Shown one piece after another: positions 10,330 to 19,137 of a stretch of DNA of 64,000 nucleotides. The translations under genes were made by a program, and so were the position numbers. The stretch is from the NCBI RefSeq assembly GCF_007559335.1, contig NZ_VMBG01000001.1, forward strand, positions 1,054,001 to 1,118,000, written 5' to 3'. Source of the DNA: Rariglobus hedericola (GTDB lineage: Bacteria; Verrucomicrobiota; Verrucomicrobiia; Opitutales; Opitutaceae). Under the pieces are notes generated by a model that was not told where the DNA came from, did no database searches, and saw only the letters and a program-made list of their open reading frames with translations. Each line of letters starts with the position of its first letter. Within the stretch, counting starts at the first letter, position 1.

Positions 10330-10475
10330 GTGGTCTTCTCAGGACATACAGTGACCGGAGCGTTGCCTTGATGGCGCGCCCGGGAAGGTCGTGCGTCGCT
10401 GGTTTTCCAGCATGTGGAAACGCGGGGGAATGCTCATGCCTGCGCAAGAAAATGCGCACACATCCAAGATTTCAC

Positions 10476-10501
10476 TAAATCCGGCGTAATCCGGCCGATT
10501 A
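10476..10501 (+). promoter_or_regulatory. Candidate sigma-28 promoter for cheX
   Basis: TAAA, 14 bases, then GCCGATTA (7/8 of the FliA -10 element), ending 43 bases before the cheX start, the same distance as at fliD. Spacing is one base short of the usual 15. Confidence 0.5.
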
Positions 10502-10543
10502 AATGAGGCACCATCCGCGCCCCATCTTTTTCACCCATACAAC

Positions 10544-11074
10544 ATGCCTACGAGCGATCACATCAGCGAATCGGTCTTTAAAGATACCATCACCCACGCG
10601 GTGCAGAACGTTTTTAAAACCATGTTCAATGCCACCGCATTGCTGGCGGAGGAGCCGCAAACCGCTGCGCACGACGCGACCGAGAACACCCGCGACATCC
10701 TGATCGAGGGCCAGCTGGTGGTCGGCACCGTCGGTTTCATCGGCGACATCTCCGGCCTCATCTATCTTTATATGAGCGCTCCATTCGCCAACCAACTCGC
10801 CGGCCACATACTCGGCATGACCGAGGAGGAACTCGAGGAATCCGGCGATGAGGTCGTCAACGATGCGGTGGGCGAGGTCACCAACATGACCGTCGGGGTG
10901 TTTAAAAACCAGCTCTGCGACCACGGCTACCCATGCAAGCTCACCATCCCGTCCATTCTCCGCGGCAGTAATTTCTCCATCGAACCGATCACATCCGCCT
11001 CACGTCGCATCTACCGTTTCAAGATCGGCACCAACATCCTGGTGGCCGACCTTCTCATGAAACAGGGCGACTGA
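10544..11074 (+). CDS. cheX: CheX-type CheY-P phosphatase
   Basis: A 176-residue protein of the CheC/CheX/FliY family, which removes phosphate from CheY-P. The catalytic Glu-x-x-Asn signature is present as GDEVVNDAVGEVTNM, Glu103 and Asn106. Length is close to the family. The next gene, 22 bases downstream, starts with a receiver domain, which could be a substrate. A sigma-28-type promoter precedes it, fitting co-expression with chemotaxis genes. Confidence 0.85.
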   Translation: MPTSDHISESVFKDTITHAVQNVFKTMFNATALLAEEPQTAAHDATENTRDILIEGQLVVGTVGFIGDISGLIYLYMSAPFANQLAGHILGMTEEELEESGDEVVNDAVGEVTNMTVGVFKNQLCDHGYPCKLTIPSILRGSNFSIEPITSASRRIYRFKIGTNILVADLLMKQGD

Positions 11075-11095
11075 ACCTTTTAAGCTGTATCCAAC

Positions 11096-12253
11096 ATGCG
11101 CTACAAAATCCTCACTGTGGACGATTCCAAAACCGTCCGTATCATCGTCAAAAAGGCCTTTAAGTCCTACGATTGTGACATCATCGAAGCCGCCAACGGC
11201 GTCGAGGGTCTCGCCACTGCCGCCAAGGAATCTCCCGATGTGATCCTGCTCGATGTGACCATGCCGGTCATGGATGGCGTCGAGATGCTCACCAAGCTCA
11301 AGTCCGACCCCGCGCTCAAGGGCATTCCCGTCATCATGCTCACTGCGGAAGGCGGTCGCGACAACGTGCTCAAAATCGCCAAGATCGGCGTGCGCGATTA
11401 CATCGTAAAGCCGTTCAAGGAGGAGCTCCTCGTTGAGAAGGTCGGTCGCATCATCGATCTCAAGCCCATCGGCGATGGTGCCCAGGCCAAGGCCAAAAGC
11501 ATCTTCGATCCCGCCAGCATCCTCGTCGTCGAGGACAAACCCGCGATCGTCCAGCAGATCCAGGATGGCATTAAACACACCCCGTGGAAAATCATCGGCG
11601 TCAACACCACTGGCGAGGCCATCGATCACTGCAGCAAGACACCGCCGGATGTCGTCATCATCTCGCTGTCGTTGCCCGATGAAGCCGCCTTCACCTTGTT
11701 CCGCCTTCTGCGCACCAACGTGAAGACCAAATACACGCCCATTTTCGGTCTCGTTGTGAAGACCGACACCACCGTGCTCCAGCAGGCCCAGCAGGTCGGC
11801 TTCAGTTCCATCGTCACCAAGCCCATCGAGGCCCAGGATCTTGAGGCCAAGATCGCCAAGGCCATGAATCTCGACACGTCCGAGCGTTATTTCGCGACCG
11901 AGGACAACATCCTGCTCATGCGCCTGCCGGAAAACACCACCCCGGGGGTCGTCGCCGAGGTCACCCAATACCTCAAGCCCAAGACCGCCGACGCCGTTGA
12001 CAGCGGCATCTGCCGGGTCGTCGTCGATCTTCATGCTCTCAAGCACTTCGACATGACGGTAATCAAACTGCTGTTCACCACCATGCAGACGTTCCGCGAG
12101 CTTGCCCTCCAATACGTCCTGGTTGGCAACAGCCAGATCGTCACCGAGTGCAAGGGCTTCGAGGACACGAAGGGTTGGCAATTCGTCGATTCGGTCGAGG
12201 ACGCCAAGGCCCAGCTCAACAAAGGTGCCCCCGTGCTGGCGACCGCCGGTTGA
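11096..12253 (+). CDS. Receiver - pseudo-receiver - STAS-like protein
   Basis: A 385-residue soluble protein. Domain 1 (1-120) is a full CheY-like receiver with Asp9/Asp10, phospho-acceptor Asp53, Thr83 and Lys105. Domain 2 (about 138-255) has a receiver fold, but at the phospho-acceptor position IISLSLPD carries Ser190, so it should not be phosphorylated normally. Domain 3 (about 265-375) looks like a STAS domain (CRVVVDLHALKHFDMTVIKL). It follows cheX closely, so CheX may dephosphorylate it. A scaffold or switch role linking chemotaxis to another system is inferred. Confidence 0.75.
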   Translation: MRYKILTVDDSKTVRIIVKKAFKSYDCDIIEAANGVEGLATAAKESPDVILLDVTMPVMDGVEMLTKLKSDPALKGIPVIMLTAEGGRDNVLKIAKIGVRDYIVKPFKEELLVEKVGRIIDLKPIGDGAQAKAKSIFDPASILVVEDKPAIVQQIQDGIKHTPWKIIGVNTTGEAIDHCSKTPPDVVIISLSLPDEAAFTLFRLLRTNVKTKYTPIFGLVVKTDTTVLQQAQQVGFSSIVTKPIEAQDLEAKIAKAMNLDTSERYFATEDNILLMRLPENTTPGVVAEVTQYLKPKTADAVDSGICRVVVDLHALKHFDMTVIKLLFTTMQTFRELALQYVLVGNSQIVTECKGFEDTKGWQFVDSVEDAKAQLNKGAPVLATAG

Positions 12254-12310
12254 TTTTAACCCACATCCCTTTCGGGCGATATCCGACTGGTATCCGCCCG
12301 ACCCTGCGAC

Positions 12311-12343
12311 CCCGCGCTCTCTTTTTGAGGGCGCGGGTTTTTT
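12311..12343 (+). terminator. Intrinsic terminator after the REC-STAS gene
   Basis: CCCGCGCTCTC, a TTTTT loop, GAGGGCGCGGG and then six T. It ends the cheX operon and separates it from the gene at 12474. Confidence 0.9.
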
Positions 12344-12404
12344 GTTATCCACGTCCGCGGCCCGATGACGTCGAAAGGCAGTTACCTTAAATGGATTTCG
12401 TCCT

Positions 12405-12431
12405 TCAGAAACCGCCACTGCGGGCCGATTA
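12405..12431 (+). promoter_or_regulatory. Possible sigma-28 promoter for the 12474 operon
   Basis: GCCGATTA at 12424-12431 matches 7/8 of the FliA -10 element and ends 43 bases before the ATG, as at cheX. The -35 position (TCAG) is poor. Confidence 0.35.
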
Positions 12432-12473
12432 CGAGCGCAGGTCGATTGTCGTCTCCTAACCGGAAACGTCATC

Positions 12474-13025
12474 ATGTATATTTTTGAACACCACACGCCC
12501 ATTCTGCAGAGTCAGTTGGTCCGTTTGCTGGTTTGCGCGCTCCTGCCCGCGTGCATCCAGGAAGCGAGCGCCGGCAGTCTCACGACGCGACCGCGCGTCC
12601 GCAGTGATGCCGGCGCTGCCCGCTCGTCTCCCGCGCCGCTCTCCTCTCCTTATCTGCTCGTCTGCCTGCCACCCCCGCTCCGGTTTGCCGAGCCGGTGGA
12701 AATCGGCGATGTCGCCCACCGCACCGCCCACATCGTGGGACCACCGCATCCCGCCGGCATCACCGAGGAAATCGCCGCCAGCAACCACGACGCCGCACTC
12801 ACCACCGCACCCGCGGCTCCGGCAACGGTTAATCCCGCTGAAACCAGCCCGGATGTTATTCCACCCGTGGTCGCACCGCTCGGCGTGCCCGGAGTCACCA
12901 TCCTGCCGGACGACACACCCCGCGATATCCGCGCCGAGGATGTCTTGATGTATTTTCAATACGCACGACCGGCACCGCCCAACACCCTGCCCCCGCCCAG
13001 TTCAGCCACCTATCAGCAAAAATGA
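12474..13025 (+). CDS. Proline-rich hypothetical protein
   Basis: A 183-residue protein that overlaps the next gene by four bases (ATGA), good evidence of translational coupling. A hydrophobic stretch near residues 15-28 (LVRLLVCALLPACIQ) may be a membrane anchor or signal. The rest is Pro/Ala/Thr-rich and probably disordered, ending in a Pro-rich tail. No domain is recognised. As first gene of the operon with the TPR and FlgN-like genes, an envelope or flagellar accessory role is possible. Confidence 0.5.
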   Translation: MYIFEHHTPILQSQLVRLLVCALLPACIQEASAGSLTTRPRVRSDAGAARSSPAPLSSPYLLVCLPPPLRFAEPVEIGDVAHRTAHIVGPPHPAGITEEIAASNHDAALTTAPAAPATVNPAETSPDVIPPVVAPLGVPGVTILPDDTPRDIRAEDVLMYFQYARPAPPNTLPPPSSATYQQK

Positions 13026-14323
13026 AATCGTTCCTCCTCATTCTCGGTGGTCTCGTTTCCGTGCCGGCCATTTATGCCAGCACGGAAACGCACGCGGCTG
13101 CTCCGGTGCCTCACGCCGAGGTTGAGTCAGCGCCGACGCACGCCGCGCCCGAGCATGGACCGGAGAAATCTGCGCCCAGTGAAGCTCACGCCACCACGCC
13201 CGCCGCCACCTCCGAGGAGATCGCGAGTTTGCTTCGTATCGGTGAGGCCAAGAGTCAGCAGCAGGACTGGGCGTCCGCCGAACTCGCCTACGGTCAGGTG
13301 CTCGCCGCCGGCCGGTTGGCGACCAATGCCCAAGTCCGGGCCGGGCTTCTCGGTCTCGCTCGAGTGTATCGTGGTGATCGCCGGCTCACCAAAGCCACCG
13401 CCGTTTACGAGCGTTACATCAAAGAATATCCCGATGATGAACAACTCCCCGTGGTTTATCTGGAACTCGGTCGCTGCTTGCGCGCACTCGGCGCACATCG
13501 ACTGGCCATCGCCCGGTTTTACAGCGTGTTGAACTCCACGTTGAAACTTCCCGAGGAGGGCTCCGATAATTACCGCCAGCTCGCCCGCACCGCTCAGTTC
13601 GAAATTGCCGAGACTTATTTCCAATCCGGCGATTACGAGCAGTCCTATCGTTTTTTCTCCCGTCTGCGCCTGCTCGATCTGGCTCCTGCCGATCGTGCAC
13701 GCGCCGCTTTCAAATCCGCATATTCGCTTAACTTGAAGGGCGACTTCGAAAAAACCGTCACTCAACTCCGCGCCTACCTGTCGCTTTATCCGGAAGGCGA
13801 AGACGCGCCCGAGTCCCGTTATCTGCTTTCCGTTTCATTGCGCCGGCTCGGCCGAAATCAGGAGTCACTCGCCGCCACGATGGATCTGTTAAAAATCGAA
13901 AAATCCCGCACCGACGCCAATCCCAAGACGTGGAGCTACTGGCAGCGCAAGACCGGCAACCAGCTAGCCAACGAATTCTACGAACAGGGCGAAATCACCA
14001 CCGCACTCGCCATTTATCAATGCCTGCGTGAACTCGGCGGCCCGCCCGACTGGCTTCTTCCCGTGCAATACCAGATCGGTCTCTGTCAGGAGCGTCTGCA
14101 CCAACCTGAACTCGCGCGCGCGACGTATCAGAGCATCCTTGACTCCCTGCGTCTCCCGTCGGCTGATAGCACCAGAAACTCCGCCGTCTCCACCGATATA
14201 ACCACCATGGTTACTTGGCGGATACAGCACCTTGACTGGCTCGAACCCACGGAAAAACGACTGATGCTTTTCAGCACGCCCTCCACGTCTTCGCCTCCCG
14301 CCGTCGCTTCCACCACCCCCTGA
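13022..14323 (+). CDS. Secreted TPR-repeat protein
   Basis: A 433-residue protein with a signal peptide (MKSFLLILGGLVSVPAIYAS), a His/Ala/Pro-rich linker, then tandem TPR motifs from about residue 65 to 390, for example WASAELAYGQVLAAGR, AVYERYIKEYPDDEQL and ELARATYQSIL. It resembles periplasmic TPR scaffolds. It overlaps the preceding gene and lies 20 bases before a FlgN/FliT-like gene. A periplasmic protein-interaction role is expected; the partner is unknown. Confidence 0.75.
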   Translation: MKSFLLILGGLVSVPAIYASTETHAAAPVPHAEVESAPTHAAPEHGPEKSAPSEAHATTPAATSEEIASLLRIGEAKSQQQDWASAELAYGQVLAAGRLATNAQVRAGLLGLARVYRGDRRLTKATAVYERYIKEYPDDEQLPVVYLELGRCLRALGAHRLAIARFYSVLNSTLKLPEEGSDNYRQLARTAQFEIAETYFQSGDYEQSYRFFSRLRLLDLAPADRARAAFKSAYSLNLKGDFEKTVTQLRAYLSLYPEGEDAPESRYLLSVSLRRLGRNQESLAATMDLLKIEKSRTDANPKTWSYWQRKTGNQLANEFYEQGEITTALAIYQCLRELGGPPDWLLPVQYQIGLCQERLHQPELARATYQSILDSLRLPSADSTRNSAVSTDITTMVTWRIQHLDWLEPTEKRLMLFSTPSTSSPPAVASTTP

Positions 14324-14342
14324 TTATTTATCCCTACGCCCC

Positions 14343-14732
14343 ATGTCGGACCTCCTTCGCGACCACCTGCAGATTTGTGACGAACTTCATCAACTCGCCT
14401 TGGAGGAAAACCGTTTCCTGAAGCAGCACCAGCGCGTGCCCGACCTCGCGTTGCTGCAGCGTCATCAAGCCCTCGTCGACCGTCTTGAAGCCAGTCTCGC
14501 GGGCTTGCGCACCGGTGCCGCCTCCGCGATTCCCGCCGATCCCGAGGCCCGCGCCAGCCGCGCCGCCGTCGTTGAACAGGCCCGCGGACGCCTGCTCCAA
14601 ATTCTCCACCTGCAACGCGAAAACGAACAGCTCGTCCTTCGCCACAGCCTGGGCCCCGCGCGCACCGTCGCGCCGGTCACGCCACCGCCCGCGAGCCGCC
14701 TGCAAAAACTCTATGAGCAACACTCAGGTTGA
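14343..14732 (+). CDS. Small coiled-coil protein, FlgN/FliT-like
   Basis: A 129-residue Leu/Gln/Arg-rich helical protein (LALEENRFLKQHQ; LLQILHLQRENEQLVLRH) with the general look of FlgN/FliT export chaperones. Similarity is compositional, and a clearer FlgN is encoded at 46186-46677. The last 20 bases overlap the next kinase gene, which suggests co-translation. Confidence 0.5.
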   Translation: MSDLLRDHLQICDELHQLALEENRFLKQHQRVPDLALLQRHQALVDRLEASLAGLRTGAASAIPADPEARASRAAVVEQARGRLLQILHLQRENEQLVLRHSLGPARTVAPVTPPPASRLQKLYEQHSG

Positions 14733-17157
14733 CTCTCTGCCCAGCCCTCACCGGATCGCGCTGCTCACCACGGACAACGCGCTGATCGGCCGTCTGCAGG
14801 CGAGCGGTCTCGTGCCCAACCTGATCGTCGTCAGCTCGGTGGCTGCGATGGACACAGCCATCCAAACGCTAAAGCCCGACGCGATTTTTCTCACCGCGTT
14901 GAGCGACAGCGAATCACTCACCTACCTCATTCGCACGTTGCATCCGCGGTTGTCGCGACGTCGCATCGTCGCGCTGAGCCACTCGGATGACAGCGAGGAT
15001 GTCGTCGCCTGCCTTCGCTGCGGCGCCGATGATTTTTTCTCACTGCGCGATCCTTCACAGTTTCTCCTGCGGCTCGAACGCATCCTCAACAATCTGCGCA
15101 GCGGCACACCGCGCCGGTCGATGGACACGCGCTTCAAAACCCTCGCCGACTCCGCACCCGCCCTGGTGTGGATCACCGACGAAACCGGCAGCTTCATCCA
15201 CTTCAACCGCCCGTGGCTCGAGTTCACCGGCCGTTCTTTCGATACCGAAATCAATCATGGCTGGTTTCAGGGATTGCCCGCCGAGGATCGCGACCGTTTT
15301 CGCAAGGCCTTCGGTGACTGTTTCCAAAAACGGGATCCGTTCCGTCTCGATTTTCGTCTCCGGCGTCACGACGGACTTTATCGATGGATCACCTGCCAGG
15401 GCATCCCGCATTACGAGGAGGACGGCGTGTTCACCGGCTACATCGGCTCCGGTCTCGACGTGAGCGATCAACACGAGGCCGAGACCCTCCTCGCCTACCG
15501 CGCCATCACGCAGGCCGCGCTCGCCGGCTTCGGTCGCTACGCCCTCAGCCAGCACACCATTCAGGAAATCAAGCAGGAGGCCACCCGCCTGCTCTGCGAT
15601 ACACTCCAGCTCGATTACAGCGAAGTCCTCCTGTTCGATCCGATGGACTCCGACCAACTGGTGCCCATGTTCACCAGCGGCCTGCCCAACGGTTTTCAGC
15701 ACGGGCCCATGACCGCCGGTGAAGCGCGCATTTCCGGCGATAATCATTTAAGGCTCGATGACGATGCCGGCATTTTCCCCGGTCGTGAAAATCACGCCGC
15801 CCTTAATGTGCGCAGCGCCCTCGCCGCTCCGATCAACAACGGCGTGCGCATCGTCGGCTTCCTGACCGGTCTGAGCACCGAGCAGCGTTCCTTCGGTCGC
15901 GAAGCGTTCGACGTGCTCCAGGCGCTCGTGACGACCATCAGCACCGTTCATCAGCGCAACCTCGCCGAACTGGCCCTGCAGGAAAGCGAAACGAAGCTCC
16001 TTCAATCCCAAAAAATGGAGGCCGTCGGCCAGCTCGCCGGCGGCGTCGCCCACGACTTCAACAATCTGCTCACCGCCGTGCGTTGTTACGGCGACATGTT
16101 GCACGACGAGCTCACCGAGATCGCTCCGCAACTGAAGGCACGCACCTCCGAGATTCTGAAAGCCACCGCCCGTGCCAGTTCGCTCACTCGGCAACTCCTC
16201 GCCTTCAGCCGCAAACAGGTTCTGCAACCCGAGGTGCTCGACATGAACGGCGTCATCGCCGATCTCCGCGATCTCGTGCGTTCCCTGCTCAGCGAAAACG
16301 TCACGCTCGATGTCACCTTCCTGCCCGAAGACTCCTGCTTCGAAGCTGATCGCAACCAGATAGACCAGGTCGTCCTCAACCTCTGCCTCAACGCCCGCGA
16401 TGCCATGCCGCAGAACGGCGTGCTTTCATTGATCATCCAGGGCTTGGAGGTCACCGGCGCGAACACGCACCAGCTGGCGCCCGGCAACTACGTGCAGCTC
16501 ACCGTGCGCGACACCGGCATCGGCATGGACGCGACGGTTAAATCCCAGCTCTTCCAGCCATTCTTCACCACCAAGCCCGTCGGTCGCGGCACCGGTCTCG
16601 GCCTCGCCACGTGCGCCGTCATCGTAAAAAACTGCAACGGCTTCATCACTTTCGAAAGCGCTCCCGGCAAAGGCACCAGCTTCCACTTGTTCCTCCCGCG
16701 CATCGATTCTGCCCGCGCCCAGTTCTTTCTGGAATCCGAACAATACACGCTCACCGGCAAGGAACGCCTCCTCATCGTGGAGGACGACGAAGCCATCCGG
16801 CACATCACCCAAGCGATTCTTGAATCGCTTGGCTATAAAGTGACGGTGCTTAATGGCAGCGTCGAGGCGTTGAAGTTCTATCAGGACAATCCCGACAGCG
16901 TCTTCGACTTGTTACTCAGCGACGTGATCATGCCCGAAATGAACGGCTTGGAACTCGCCCGCCACATCCAGGCCCATTTCCAGCCGGGGCTTCGGCCGAT
17001 GTTTATGTCCGGCTATCTGGGCGACACCGCGACCGTGCAGGCCGTGGCCGACTACAACCTGCCTTTTCTCGAAAAGCCGTTCACCATGGACAGCCTCGCC
17101 CGCAAAGTCCGCGAGACGCTGGACTCGCCACCGGTTTCCCTGCCTTTGGAGGGTTAA
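14713..17157 (+). CDS. Hybrid histidine kinase (pseudo-REC, PAS, GAF, HisKA, HATPase, REC)
   Basis: 814 residues from the ATG at 14713, chosen because it gives the full N-terminal domain and overlaps the upstream gene by only 20 bases. Order: N-terminal receiver-like domain (about 10-125) whose acceptor position is Thr (DAIFLTALSD), PAS/PAC (about 135-260), GAF (about 285-420), HisKA with His447 in GGVAHDFNNLLTA, HATPase (GIGMD; GRGTGLGLAT), C-terminal receiver with Asp737 (LLSDVIMPEMNG). No membrane segment, so it should sense cytoplasmic signals. It resembles PAS-type hybrid kinases with an NtrB-like core. Its phosphotransfer target is not in view. Confidence 0.85.
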   Translation: MSNTQVDSLPSPHRIALLTTDNALIGRLQASGLVPNLIVVSSVAAMDTAIQTLKPDAIFLTALSDSESLTYLIRTLHPRLSRRRIVALSHSDDSEDVVACLRCGADDFFSLRDPSQFLLRLERILNNLRSGTPRRSMDTRFKTLADSAPALVWITDETGSFIHFNRPWLEFTGRSFDTEINHGWFQGLPAEDRDRFRKAFGDCFQKRDPFRLDFRLRRHDGLYRWITCQGIPHYEEDGVFTGYIGSGLDVSDQHEAETLLAYRAITQAALAGFGRYALSQHTIQEIKQEATRLLCDTLQLDYSEVLLFDPMDSDQLVPMFTSGLPNGFQHGPMTAGEARISGDNHLRLDDDAGIFPGRENHAALNVRSALAAPINNGVRIVGFLTGLSTEQRSFGREAFDVLQALVTTISTVHQRNLAELALQESETKLLQSQKMEAVGQLAGGVAHDFNNLLTAVRCYGDMLHDELTEIAPQLKARTSEILKATARASSLTRQLLAFSRKQVLQPEVLDMNGVIADLRDLVRSLLSENVTLDVTFLPEDSCFEADRNQIDQVVLNLCLNARDAMPQNGVLSLIIQGLEVTGANTHQLAPGNYVQLTVRDTGIGMDATVKSQLFQPFFTTKPVGRGTGLGLATCAVIVKNCNGFITFESAPGKGTSFHLFLPRIDSARAQFFLESEQYTLTGKERLLIVEDDEAIRHITQAILESLGYKVTVLNGSVEALKFYQDNPDSVFDLLLSDVIMPEMNGLELARHIQAHFQPGLRPMFMSGYLGDTATVQAVADYNLPFLEKPFTMDSLARKVRETLDSPPVSLPLEG

Positions 17158-17183
17158 CTTCATTCGCCAGGATTTTTTCTGAG

Positions 17184-17204
17184 GGGAAATGCACATTTCC
17201 CCTC
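17184..17204. repeat. Short inverted repeat after the hybrid kinase
   Basis: GAGGGGAAAT and ATTTCCCCTC flank a 4-nt centre, 25 bases past the kinase stop. The T-run lies before it, not after, so it is not a standard plus-strand terminator. Confidence 0.4.
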
Positions 17205-17229
17205 AAGTTCGCGTTTGCTGGTCCGATCA
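17203..17229 (+). promoter_or_regulatory. Candidate sigma-28 promoter before the second kinase operon
   Basis: TCAAGTTC, exactly 11 bases, then TCCGATCA; each half matches 6/8 of the FliA consensus. Very like the site at 7806-7832. It would drive the receiver remnant and the kinases from 17437 on. Confidence 0.4.
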
Positions 17230-17264
17230 TAGGTATTTAAACCTTCCTGTTCGCGCCTGCCCGC

Positions 17265-17447
17265 ATGGCCAACCGCCGTGATGACCGGATCCCTCAGGTT
17301 TCGTGCGATATGAACCCAAGCCAGCCGGCTTTTCGCAAGGAGCACGTTCTCGTCGCCGACGATGACGAAGCCGTTGGCACGCCCGTGAGCGACTTAATCA
17401 AGCCCGCCCGGCTTCGTCTGACCGGCACCGAAAGCCATGAAGTCTGA
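17265..17447 (+). pseudogene. Remnant of a receiver-domain gene
   Basis: A 60-residue frame containing EHVLVADDDEAV (residues 26-37), the typical start of a receiver domain with its acidic pocket, followed by a short unrelated tail instead of the rest of the domain. The phospho-acceptor and the switch residues are missing. It overlaps the start of the kinase at 17437 by 11 bases. It most likely records the loss of a response regulator gene by internal deletion; a functional micro-protein is less likely. Confidence 0.6.
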
Positions 17448-19137
17448 CTTCCCTGACGACGCTTCCCTCGCTCGCTGGCGCGAGCGTATTTTAACGGCCA
17501 CCGGCTTTGCCGCCGAACGCATTCTCAACAGTAACCTCGAGGCAGATGCATTCACCGACGCCCTCCGTATTCTTGGCGAAAGCGTCGAGGTGGACCGCGC
17601 CTACGTCTTCCGCTTTCACCCCGGGGAAATTGAAGGCGAAACCCTTTGTTCCCAACTCCACGAATGGTGCCGCCCCGGCGTCATCTCACAGATCGACAAC
17701 CCCGAACTGCAGAATTTCTGCTTCGCCGACGTCGGCTGCCGACGTTGGTTTGAAGAACTCGCCGCCAACCACGCCATCAGCGGCAACGTCTGCGATTTCC
17801 CGTTCGAGGAACAGCCACTTCTGCTGGCGCAGACCATCTGCTCGCTCGCCGTCATGCCCATATTCACGCACGGCGCGGTGTGGGGATTCATCGGCTTCGA
17901 TCACTGCGAACGCAAAAACGTCTGGACCGAGGACACTCTCGGTTGCCTGCGGGTCGCCGCCCGGGTTTTCGGCGCCGCCTTCGAACGGTGTAACTACAAA
18001 CGTCAAAGTGACGAGCTCGCCGCTGAATACCGCCTGCTGCTCGAAGATGTAAGCGAGGTGGTTTTCCGCGTGGATGCCTCGGGATACATCACGCGACTGA
18101 GTCCGGCCTGGGCGGGTTTCACCGGCCACGACCCCGCAGCCTGTCTGGCCCGCCCGATGACCGACTTCCTTCATCCTGACCTGAAATGCAGATGGGTAAA
18201 AAACGCGGATGAACTCATCCGGGGCGTGAAAACAGTGTGTCAGGACGAGCTTTGTTTCCTGCACGCCGACGGCACGTCACGCTGGGCGCTGGGGCGCGCG
18301 GGCATACGACGCGACAACACGGGAGCCACACTCGGCTTCGCAGGCACCTTCGTCGACATCACCGCCATGAAAGCCACCGAGGCCGCGCTGATCGAGGCGC
18401 ACGCCGCGGCCGAATCCGCCAACCAGGCCAAGAGCGATTTCATCGCCACCATGAGCCATGAGTTGCGCACCCCGCTCAACGCCGTGCTCGGTCTCAGCGA
18501 GTCTCTGCTGGAGTCGGGTCCTTCCTTCGATCCGGAAAAAATCCGTCGCTACATGGAGCTGATCAATCGCGGCGGGCGACAGCTCCTCGCGCTCATCAAC
18601 GACATCCTTGACCTAGCCAGTCTGGACTCGGGCCGCAGCCTGCCCGTCATGACGGCGATTCACGCCGATTCCCTGTGTGACGCCGTGGTCGTGGCGCTGG
18701 CCTTGTCGGCTCGTGAAAACAAACTGGATCTGCGAATCGAGGCCCCCGCGGACCTTATCTTTTACGGAGATCGCGGTCTGCTGATGCAGGCCCTTCACAA
18801 CCTCATTCACAATGCCATCAAGTTCACCCTGCCCGGCGGTCGCATCGTGGTCGCCGCCTGCGTCCGTCCCGGTGGCATCATGATCTCCGTGAAGGATACC
18901 GGAGCAGGTATTCCCGCCGATAAATTCGACCGGCTCTTCAAACCGTTTTCCCAAGTCGGCGCCTCCCTCTCCCGCCGGTTTTCAGGAACCGGCCTCGGTC
19001 TCGTGCTCGTCGAACGCATCGCCCGGCTCCACCGCGGGCACGTCAGTGTAGAAAGCACCGTGGGGAAAGGCAGCACGTTCACCCTCGATCTCCCGTCCGC
19101 TTCACCCCCGCAGCCCGCCCCTCCGTTCCAGCCATGA
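17437..19137 (+). CDS. Histidine kinase (GAF, PAS, HisKA, HATPase)
   Basis: A 566-residue soluble kinase. GAF domain at about 25-180 (VEVDRAYVFRFHPGE; VMPIFTHGAVWGFIGFDH), PAS at about 195-310, HisKA with His341 (MSHELRTPLNAVLGLSESL), HATPase (N-box LIHNAIKF, G1 VKDTGAGIP, G2 GTGLGLVLVERI). The stop overlaps the next gene by four bases, so the two are probably made together and may work together: the next protein begins with a receiver. Confidence 0.87.
   Translation: MKSDFPDDASLARWRERILTATGFAAERILNSNLEADAFTDALRILGESVEVDRAYVFRFHPGEIEGETLCSQLHEWCRPGVISQIDNPELQNFCFADVGCRRWFEELAANHAISGNVCDFPFEEQPLLLAQTICSLAVMPIFTHGAVWGFIGFDHCERKNVWTEDTLGCLRVAARVFGAAFERCNYKRQSDELAAEYRLLLEDVSEVVFRVDASGYITRLSPAWAGFTGHDPAACLARPMTDFLHPDLKCRWVKNADELIRGVKTVCQDELCFLHADGTSRWALGRAGIRRDNTGATLGFAGTFVDITAMKATEAALIEAHAAAESANQAKSDFIATMSHELRTPLNAVLGLSESLLESGPSFDPEKIRRYMELINRGGRQLLALINDILDLASLDSGRSLPVMTAIHADSLCDAVVVALALSARENKLDLRIEAPADLIFYGDRGLLMQALHNLIHNAIKFTLPGGRIVVAACVRPGGIMISVKDTGAGIPADKFDRLFKPFSQVGASLSRRFSGTGLGLVLVERIARLHRGHVSVESTVGKGSTFTLDLPSASPPQPAPPFQP

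Noticed and set aside
11000-12502. 500-residue minus-strand open frame opposite the REC-STAS gene
   Set aside because: It is antisense to a well-supported domain protein and has the Gly/Asp/His-rich composition of a shadow frame in G+C-rich DNA.
12456-12959. Minus-strand frame opposite the Pro-rich protein at 12474
   Set aside because: The plus-strand frame has ATGA coupling to the TPR gene and a candidate promoter.
17184-17204. Intrinsic terminator after the hybrid kinase
   Set aside because: Good stem, but the T-run precedes it on the plus strand and no T-run follows on either strand.
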